Of a stretch of DNA of 39,739 nucleotides, positions 34,401 through 39,739 are shown piece by piece. A program made the translations under genes and the position numbers. Source of the stretch: Apostichopus californicus (taxonomy: Eukaryota; Echinodermata; Holothuroidea; Aspidochirotida; Stichopodidae); assembly GCA_020650975.1 (NCBI GenBank), contig JAIPMN010019463.1, forward strand, positions 1,632-41,370, read 5' to 3'. Within the stretch, counting starts at the first letter, position 1. Every line of letters begins with the position of its first letter. The notes beneath the pieces were generated by a model. It had not been told where the DNA came from and ran no database searches. It saw only the letters and a list, made by a program, of their open reading frames with translations.

Positions 34401-36102
34401 GGAGGACACAAAATGGCCGGTGTCAAGAAGTAGGCAATATTTTTTTAAATTTTTTTTCTGTTTTCCATTCATTCTCCCTGTATAGGTTGACTTCTCTTTA
34501 GATTCGTTTTTTTTTAACTTTGGGAATTTTTTTGGAATCCCAGTGATGTCAACATCCCATGTCAAGGCAGTTTATTAGTTTCTCTAGCCAAATTTCACTT
34601 CAAATAATGTTGAGAATATCAAAAACAATTAAAAATATGATGTCCGTCTGTGCTTGTGGTTAATGCCAACATGAAATTGTGTCTTGAGACAAACAAACAA
34701 AATTTCAGATTCCAATATAATCTCCGCAAATATTCTCTGATTCCTGTTCATTTGGTAAACATATGTTGACACAAGCAATCTTGTTTTGAGCTATTTTATT
34801 TGGGTAAAATTGATAGAAATTGCCCCCAAAGAAATCACTGCTTGAACAGAGATTGATCTACTTGTTAAAGTTTGTGATAGCTTTTTAATAGCTTGTTTCG
34901 GTATTCAGAAATTTGGCTGCTTTTCGATAAAAACAGAAACGACAAGCAAGTGATGTGGAATATATGAGTGATTTTGTCTATTTGGTATTAATCATGGAAT
35001 TAAGCAAAAAGTTGTTTTCATTTTCCAACATTCAGTAAACGTGGCCAGAAATTGGCAGTTCTGAACACATACCGCATATTTTACCGCAAGTTTGGCATAA
35101 GGTGGGCTCATCTGTGATATTTTCTGTCAAACTCGTTCATCCTTTCAGCATTTTTCGTCACATGAAACACGGGATCAATAAATCAGGCGACGATTTCATC
35201 GGTCAGTTGGTGATCCCTCTGGCCGACATCCCTGCCGCTACCAGAGTTGAGAAATGGTACCGGCTCCAGAAGGGATCCTCGAAGCATAGCGTCACAGGCC
35301 AGTGCAGACTTAAGATGCAGTACACAAGGAAAGATGTGGTGAGTTTAATGGTAGGACCGGGAAATAATTAATCATACATGTGTTTTTACTACACTGTTTT
35401 AGCCCATGGTATACAAAAATCAACAAAACAGATGCAAAACTATTTTGTTAATGCTAAGTAATTGAGGAAGAATTTTAAGCACTGCCTTCAAAGGTAAAGT
35501 TGAGATATATATATATATATGTATAAGTACATGGACAACTTGACTGGGAAATTACGAGCAATGGAAAAAGAGGTAAAGACATTTTTTACCAGAACAGGAT
35601 TCGACCCAGTGACCCGTCCACCCCCCCCCCCCATACCCTAGCTACCTCTTTTGCTGGAGAGTATACCTTGCCAGTTAATCAAAATAAGAAGATGGGGCAA
35701 TTGCCTGGAGGCCCCTAAGACTAAGGTACCTCATCTGTGAATATTTCCAGACAAGACATACCAAGCATTCTATTTTCAGGTTTTGGCCTGTAAAACTTAA
35801 TTAAGGGAAGGGGAAGGGGGGGCGCAAGCATACAAAGCCTTCGACTCCAGAATGTGTACATCTCCGTTGCTTCAAGGTTTTGAAGACCATCTCAATCTTA
35901 TCGATGGTACCCTCTTTTGCCTCCCAATCTTTCCTTTTTTGATTTGAATAAAATGTACTTCAGGGTTTTATTACTTGTTTTATATTCTCCTGGTTGCTTC
36001 ATTCTACTTCAGGAAGAGGGGTATGCCACCGCTCGGTTTGACTGTTACAACCAGCTGTCTGCGGCAGTCCACACGTACGAAGCCGAAGTGCATTTTACGG
36101 AG
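12593..36102 (+). CDS. BAIAP3 / Munc13-4 (UNC13D)-like exocytosis priming factor, 5' part of gene
   Basis: BAIAP3 and Munc13-4 are C2-MUN-C2 proteins that bind SNAREs and prime calcium-triggered fusion of dense-core or lysosome-related vesicles. Exons that I can join in frame are 12593-13405, 25312-25425, 26071-26103, 29410-29520, 31764-31823, 32581-32647, 33241-33357, 33720-33900, 34307-34429, 35149-35338 and 36013-36102 (633 codons), with an alternative first exon at 28558. The linker (EEFTGFYGLLLQTLL) followed by a C2 domain with YLLKVTVVEAKDI, NGLSDPYC, TMWDFDEE and SGDDFIG matches this family's order. The C2 aspartates expected to bind calcium are present. The gene continues past the window; the bulk of the MUN domain and any second C2 domain are not seen. 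I cannot choose between BAIAP3 and UNC13D, because invertebrates often have one ancestral gene. Attachment of the first three exons is less certain than the C2 part. Confidence 0.8.
15113..15122. other. Assembly gap (10 N) inside a poly-C tract
   Basis: Ten N bases lie between runs of C. The true length of this homopolymer is unknown. Confidence 0.98.
15823..16308 (-). mobile_element. 5'-truncated CR1/L2-like LINE, reverse-transcriptase C-terminus and 3' tail
   Basis: On the minus strand a 128-codon frame (16308-15922) reads TVKLEKVQRRATRMISSL, then ELRRLRGDLIQVFKVVYG, then SFSNRVVNEWNGLPEKVV and SVNGFKNALDKHFKH. This is the standard C-terminal tail downstream of the RT domain in CR1/L2/Rex-type LINEs. 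After the stop come about 80 bases of 3' UTR, then a short 3' tandem tail of ACTAA-type units (15823-15840 on +, AGTTT x3). CR1-group elements typically end in short tandem repeats, not in poly-A. No catalytic RT or endonuclease domain remains, so it is a dead fragment in the large intron. Confidence 0.85.
16434..16472 (+). repeat. G-rich 10-bp repeat with G-quadruplex potential
   Basis: About four units of GGGGTGGGGA follow each other, ending GGGTGGGGG. More than four runs of at least three G with one-base loops fit the standard intramolecular G-quadruplex pattern. Confidence 0.8.
21823..22127 (+). mobile_element. tRNA-derived SINE (Leu/Ser-type head)
   Basis: The segment starts with TGGCTACCGAGTGGATAAAG, resembling the A box and D arm of class II (Leu/Ser) tRNAs. 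It carries a B-box-like GGTTCTGGGTTCCATACCC about 35 bases later, then an unrelated body. It ends near an ATT-rich tail (ATTATTATTATTTATCATT). Promoter box spacing and tail fit a SINE. The right boundary is approximate and no target duplication was found. Confidence 0.55.
25078..25148. mobile_element. A-rich tract flanked by an 18-19 bp direct repeat
   Basis: AAGTTTGGAGGGCAAACCT (25078-25096) and AAGTTTGGAGGCAAACCT (25131-25148) differ by one G and flank an A/AAT-rich run (25097-25130). This looks like a target-site duplication around a retroposed tail with almost no body. Replication slippage is an alternative. Confidence 0.5.
25312..25425 (+). CDS. BAIAP3/Munc13-4-like gene, small exon (38 codons)
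   Basis: It follows the good acceptor TCATATCTTTCAG and ends before GTAATG, in phase 0 at both ends. It encodes VRRHSIQKQHKISPSD followed by IVLVSDPQSNVVFLSS and TPGVAT. It is probably a linker without a folded domain. The evidence is the splice signals, the open frame and matching phases, not family similarity. Confidence 0.6.
26071..26103 (+). CDS. 33-nt small exon
   Basis: It follows CTCCGTATTTCAG and ends before GTAAGA, in phase 0 at both ends. It encodes RPRTVRSASQE, a basic serine-containing peptide. Its size and symmetric phase would allow it to be included or skipped without changing frame. It lies 150 bp before the 72-bp minisatellite. Confidence 0.55.
26256..26687. repeat. 72-bp minisatellite, six copies
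   Basis: Units start at 26256, 26328, 26400, 26472, 26544 and 26616 with AGAGTCC(T/A)TGCTGATA and contain ATACTGTCCTGGCACAGCAG. They differ at only a few sites, except the last half of the final unit, so the expansion is recent. Because 72 is divisible by three, frames stay open on both strands: 24-residue repeats with VLADSIMDDTVLAQQ on + and ICC-type repeats on -. It sits in the intron after the 33-nt exon; no acceptor or donor supports it as an exon. Confidence 0.92.
28558..28839 (+). CDS. Probable alternative first exon (His-rich N-terminus)
   Basis: It encodes 94 residues: MMNSNSKTS, a histidine-rich run coded by CAT repeats, a basic region (NRRTLPERGDLRNK, FRKKRGS) and EDEVDLGFEEPVYTCMSDD through GKGLETV. 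An in-frame TAA at 28525-28527 and the lack of a phase-0 acceptor in front of the ATG argue for a first exon. Its donor (GTAGGA, phase 0) joins in frame to the exon at 29410, as does the 33-nt exon at 26071-26103. An alternative phase-0 donor at 28870 (GTAACA) would add ten residues. This would produce a shorter isoform lacking the lysine-rich N-terminus. Confidence 0.6.
29410..29520 (+). CDS. BAIAP3/Munc13-4-like linker exon preceding the C2 domain
   Basis: It follows TTTGCCCTCCAG and ends before GTGAGT, in phase 0. It encodes EEFTGFYGLLLQTLLHPLGR, then METVDCNPLALVAHCQR. It corresponds to the conserved helical segment before the first C2 domain in BAIAP3 and Munc13-4, where a similar 'LY..LLYTVL' pattern occurs. 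Confidence 0.8.
29763..29841 (+). repeat. Purine-only G-rich tract
   Basis: Nearly 80 bases consist of A and G apart from two T residues, with many GGGG runs (GGGGGAGGGGATGGAAGATG and similar). It could form G-quadruplex or triplex DNA. It lies in the intron after 29520. Confidence 0.75.
30294..30661. mobile_element. hAT-like MITE, 368 bp, with perfect 8-bp target duplication
   Basis: The ends CAGTGGCGGAGC and GCTCCGCCACTG are exact 12-bp inverted repeats. The flanking octamers at 30286-30293 and 30662-30669 are both CCCCACAA. Eight-base duplications and CAG...CTG termini are the hallmark of hAT elements. Subterminal GGGGGG/CCCCCC runs resemble those of the 6161-6539 and 39632 elements. No transposase frame is present. 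Confidence 0.9.
31764..31823 (+). CDS. BAIAP3/Munc13-4-like exon (20 codons)
   Basis: It encodes VFGVDNAEHGKLVKKELTKI between the acceptor TTTCAATAG and the donor GTAAGT, phase 0. It matches the position of the family's 'QVFG...EEH...L.RV' helix just before the C2 domain. Confidence 0.8.
32466..32562. repeat. Degenerate ACTAT/TATAC pentanucleotide repeat
   Basis: Variants of TATAC/ACTAT/GTACT run up to about 18 bases before the acceptor of the first C2 exon (32581). Confidence 0.6.
32581..35338 (+). CDS. First C2 domain (exons 32581-32647, 33241-33357, 33720-33900, 34307-34429, 35149-35338)
   Basis: Together these five exons give 226 codons and keep frame. Order: PSSYLLKVTVVEAKDIKSMD, then NGLSDPYCLIALLNKG, then a long polar insert (about GDNSSLQHST to GLPRKQSTD), HPVWNEEFHMEVLAIEG, SITMWDFDEE, NKSGDDFIGQLVIPLAD, and VEKWYRLQKGSS. 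Loop 1 (MD, SDPY) and loop 3 (WDFDEE, SGDD) carry the acidic residues needed for calcium. The insert between the early beta strands is larger than in a plain C2 domain, as in BAIAP3. Most introns are GT-AG, but the one after 33900 fits best with a GC donor. Within the second exon an earlier CAG/GTGACA donor at 33295 would remove 63 nt in frame. Confidence 0.88.
35505..35523. repeat. Short TA microsatellite
   Basis: An uninterrupted alternating TA run follows GAGA in the intron after 35338. Confidence 0.8.
35575..35665 (-). mobile_element. Possible tRNA-derived repeat with B-box-like motif
   Basis: The minus strand contains AAAGAGGTAGCTAGGGTATG and then, after a poly-G run, CACTGGGTCGAATCCTG. 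GGGTCGAATCC is one base from a tRNA B box, and GGTAGCTAGGGTATGG is a weak A box. The poly-G run and missing arms argue against a real tRNA. Confidence 0.3.
36013..36102 (+). CDS. Exon after the C2 domain, entering the MUN region; gene continues off-window
   Basis: It follows ATTCTACTTCAG and ends before GTATGA, 30 codons in phase 0: EEGYATARFDCYNQLSAAVH, then TYEAEVHFTE. It matches the start of the region after C2A, where family members have a leucine-rich helix and then a WxG motif. That motif is not present before the window ends, so the next exon lies to the right. Confidence 0.75.
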
Positions 36103-39100
36103 GTATGATGTTTAGGATCTTTATTTATTTATGGGTGAATTTCTAGATTGGTTTTGACATTGTCTGTTTGTTTATTGGGTTGGGTGGACTTGAGGACAAC
36201 GTTTAGTCCCCTGAAAGTGTACCTCACGTTTCTCTCGCCGGTTAGAAAAAGAGATCACCAGCCGCAGTGTACAATTCAATTATGAAAAGATGTTTCTTCG
36301 TCAGGTCTGAGTCTTTTATTTAAAGTATGTTGTTGTTTCTATGTCGAATAAACAGTTTATTACAGGTTATTACAATGAGTATAGGCATAGGGTCAAGAAC
36401 TTATATAACCTTTATGGTGTCAGAGGAGACAACTTGTTTGACAATTTGAATGTGTAAATGTTATTATGACTGCTGAACTTTTAAACCACATGTGCTAATT
36501 TATGTAGCCGATGAGTGATTTCTGTGCTATTATTGAAATTCTACTCTTTAGCTCTTGCTATATATTACAGGAGAAATGTTTTCTTCAAATAATGGAAGCA
36601 GAAAGAGGGCAAAGGTGTTGGGGTGGTGTGGGGTGTGTGTGGGGGGGTTGGGTAGGGGTGGGGGTTGGGCTTCCTTCTTGTGTGTCAAAGTGAATAATCT
36701 CCTTGAGAGAAACAGTTATCAGTCTACAAGTTTCTGTGCACTGGCTGAGTGATAAAGGACTTTTTATTTGTGTGGGGCATAGAAGGAGAAGGGAGCTAGG
36801 CTTAGGGGAGTCTGTGGGTGTAGAGGGGTTCAAATAGAGGTTTGGAAGGGGTTTAAATAAAGTGTCAGAAAGAAGAAACTGTACCTTCCATATCTTCCCA
36901 TCTTCACTGTACTTATTAATGGAGAAGGATTTTATGACAAATTATTGACTGACAGTGTATTTTGTAAGTAAGCTGTGAAACCTCCCTTGTTGATCAAAAC
37001 AATATTTATCAGTTCTTATTATAAACAAAAGACAGATAAGGTTATCTCTAGCCGTTTGTTAATAGATTTAAAGATTAAAGAAACTACAACATGTATGTTT
37101 TAAGTGGTTGAATTAATCTGGCATGAGTTGATATCAGGGTGATAAGAAGGCATTGATAAACGTTTACAAGTCAAGCGCTTCTACTTGTACTTGTCTAATT
37201 TTTGGGAGCAGGTTGGTTGCCTGAAGTAGCATATTTAGAAGGCTTTAAAGGTCATCCGTGTTGCCCCTAAATATGCCATGGATAAAAGAGATTCACGTGA
37301 TATTGTCACTCATGGGCAAAGGTTGGGTAAGAATTTTCATGACCACCCTAAAAACAGTTTCCCATCAGTGAGATATTTAACTAACTGACTAACTAACGAA
37401 CTAACGAACTAATTAACTAACTAACTGACTAACTAACTGACTGACTAACTGACTAACTAACTAATTAACTGACTAACTAACTAACTGAACAGACCTCAAT
37501 GTCAGGGAAACGATTGACAAGGTTAGAACCTTTGTCAGGAATTTTAAGTATTTTGGGGGAAACTGTGATGGCGATTCTAAGGCATGCCTTAAATATTTGT
37601 ATTAACCAAATACCTGAAGACCTTTAAAGCTTAGTGGAGATGCCACTATCAGAATCCAAATATCAAAGGTCTTTGTAGTTTGTTTGTCGTCAAGGGATAC
37701 AATCCTAAATCCACTTTGAATTAAAGCAGTAGCTTGTACAGTTGAATCTTGCCTCTCACTCACTCAAATTATGAAAGGAGGGAGAAGTCGTTGTCTAAGA
37801 ATAATTAACACCAAATGTTTGAGACGGTTTTAGTCTGCTGGAACTGAAGTAGATAACATTTTTTATTAGTGATGGATGGTATCTTAAACTGCAATCGGAG
37901 GTGAAGATGTATGTCTTAATCAAGTTAGGTTTGCAGAACTCGGTCTTTTGCTGGGGTGGAGGGAGACGGGGGGGAGGGGGGTGGGCATTCAGCATATATG
38001 TGAACTTGTATACCTGAGGTGTGGATGACAAGCTTTTGTAAAATAGTAAAATCTTTTTGAGATATGGACACACAAACAGCTAAGTAAATGGTGAGATGGC
38101 AGAACTGCGGGACACTCCAGTAATTAGCAGGTAATCAACCTCTTGGGAAAAGGGCACTTCAGTTTAGAAGCTGTTGCATAAGGTTCAACACAGCTATTCT
38201 TAAGTGTAAGGAATTACCCTATGTACAGTGTGGTTGCCAAAATATGGTTAAGGGTGAGGGGGGGGTGGCCAGAGGTGTTGCATGATGGGATGTTTTAGAG
38301 CAAGATTGGCTCTTTGAAGTAACTGCTGCCATTTGATTCCCATTATTTTGAGAAACCTTGTTTAGTGTTTGAAGAAGTTGTTGTTAATTCACAGGGTGCA
38401 GGGGAGTTATAGTGGGGGCGAGGGGGGGGGGTGGAGCACTTATTAATCCAAAGATTAGATTTACAGTATAGTCTTCTTTCATTGTTGTAATTGCTTGGAA
38501 CTTGAGCTTGGTTTAGATCAATAAAAGGTTTCAGTAAGTGGGAACGGTTGGGTCTGGTGTAAATTGTATTCAAGTGTCAACCATATATTCACTTAATGTG
38601 GTGAACCCACCCACTTACATCTGTTGTAGAAAAACACATAGATATATCGTTGATGCGGTAGAACCCGTCACGCACTTATGCAGTGTAATTAACCTGTGTC
38701 TCCCTAACAGTAAGTGTTTATTACAGTGAACTAAGTTTACAAACTATGTAGTAGGCTTCGTTGTTTACTGAGTACATACGGTTTGCCTTAATTTACATAT
38801 ACTTCATCAGTCAACAGAAAGAGAGTTTGATAACTTTGACCTTTGCCCTGCCGGTTGGCTCCTACCTGCTTCAGTTATACACGTACTGCAAACATACTAC
38901 AACAAGTGCCCTGGGTCAGGGTGGGCTTATTCAGGGTGGAATCATACATGGTCATTTTTTAATGTTCTATGTAAAATATTTCAATAAAGTACCATGTAAA
39001 AAGCAAGCAATGAAAAAGATTGGAGTAATTGAAAACTGAGATAGGAAAGTTTGTTCATCCTATCTGAGAATGGTTTAAGAGAGAGCCTCAAAAACTGTTG

Positions 39101-39631
39101 GTATTTGTGTATAGACCAAGCTTCAGTTGGAGAAAGACTAATAGTAGGTTTTGTAGTAATTGCTGGAGAATAAAAGGAAGGCCTACTGAGAAATGATGTG
39201 GTTATGTTATAGATTGTGTGTTCATTATGCTGATATTGACATGTTTCCTTAGTTCCCCCTGCAGCCCCCCCCCCACCCTCCCCCACCCCCTGTAACACAC
39301 ACAGACTTTTGCACGTACTAGTCTTGGAGCTGTATTTTGTTGTACACTTGTACAAAAGAGAAAAACAGTTGATATATACTGTGCCTCTGTTTGATGCCCA
39401 AAAAAAATGGGTTGGATTTTTTTAACTGTAATAAAATATTCGTTGGATTTTTAGCATGGTGTAAATACTTGTAATGTTATATATAGGGAATATAAAGTTT
39501 TCGATTGAGGAGCATATCTAATGATGTACAATTTAATAAATGGCTTAAAACAGTCTTTTTGTGTTTGGTCAGGTTGACAGCACTGAAGTTTCAGTGTGGT
39601 GACAAAAACAACTTGCACATGCGCTTGTAGC
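36103..39631. other. Intronic sequence to the right edge, no further exon recognised
   Basis: It follows the GTATGA donor at 36103. Short open frames here lack splice signals or family similarity. It holds G/C runs (about 36638-36668, 37967-37982, 38257-38268, 38417-38432, 39262-39291) and the tetranucleotide repeat. Confidence 0.5.
37379..37488. repeat. CTAA/CTGA tetranucleotide microsatellite
   Basis: About 27 units of CTAA interspersed with CTGA, CGAA and TTAA lie in the intron after 36102. Confidence 0.9.
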
Positions 39632-39739
39632 CAGGCGCGGATTCAGGGGGGGGCGCGCCCGGCGCGCGCCCCCCCTAAAAAAATCTGGCAAAGGTTTTTT
39701 TTTCAAGAAAAACAAACAAGCCGGCTCCGCTTGGGACTT
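39632..39739 (+). mobile_element. Left end of a hAT-like non-autonomous element, cut by the window edge
   Basis: It begins CAGGCGCGGATTCAGGGG and continues into GGCGCGCCCGGCGCGCGCCC, an inner inverted pair typical of this type of MITE. Its CAG start and G/C subterminal runs resemble the 30294 element, and both contain a CTCCGCTT motif inside. The right end and target duplication are outside the window. Confidence 0.55.

Noticed and set aside
38761..39039. 92-codon frame as a possible MUN exon
   Set aside because: Its sequence does not resemble the MUN region after the C2 domain, and no donor in phase was found.
1..39739. CRISPR arrays, prophage or bacterial defence systems
   Set aside because: The DNA is clearly eukaryotic; the tandem repeats have no spacer structure and there are no associated genes.

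Overview
This is a gene-sparse stretch of animal genomic DNA: long AT-rich introns with GT-AG splice sites, many non-autonomous transposons, minisatellites and an unusual number of poly-G/poly-C runs. There are no bacterial-type operons. The two genes are metazoan (a ciliary small GTPase and a Munc13-family exocytosis factor). The intron sizes, the CR1/L2-like LINE tail and the hAT-like miniature elements suggest an invertebrate, possibly a marine deuterostome such as an echinoderm. That taxonomic guess is inference.

Layout. Positions 1-2577 are upstream sequence with no recognised gene, including an AT-rich array of a 20-bp motif in both orientations (about 1455-1960). Positions 2578-9557 hold a complete six-exon IFT22/RABL5 gene on the + strand. 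Its exons join without a frame break into 185 codons. Its introns carry a tRNA-Thr-like fragment, a 27-bp minisatellite with a four-unit super-repeat, a decayed copy of a ribozyme-like motif, a 379-bp miniature transposon and a 200-bp tandem duplication. Positions 9558-12592 are intergenic or IFT22 3' UTR and contain a hammerhead-ribozyme-like core on the minus strand.

From 12593 to beyond the right edge lies the 5' part of a BAIAP3/Munc13-4 (UNC13D)-type gene, also on the + strand. A long, lysine-rich, probably disordered first exon is followed by an intron of about 12 kb, two small exons, a likely alternative first exon at 28558, and then the conserved linker plus the first C2 domain (exons between 29410 and 35338) and the start of the MUN region (36013-36102). 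The rest of the MUN domain and any second C2 domain lie outside the window. One C2-domain intron appears to use a GC donor. The introns hold a minus-strand LINE tail, a tRNA-derived SINE, a 72-bp minisatellite, a 368-bp hAT-like MITE with a perfect 8-bp target duplication, and the start of another hAT-like element at the right edge.

The two genes are tandem neighbours. Nothing in the sequence shows that they work together: IFT22 acts in intraflagellar transport, and BAIAP3/Munc13-4 proteins act in calcium-regulated vesicle and dense-core/lysosome-related granule fusion. I found no clearly new multi-gene system. The observations most worth checking are the GC-AG intron, the alternative first exon and the hammerhead-like motif.
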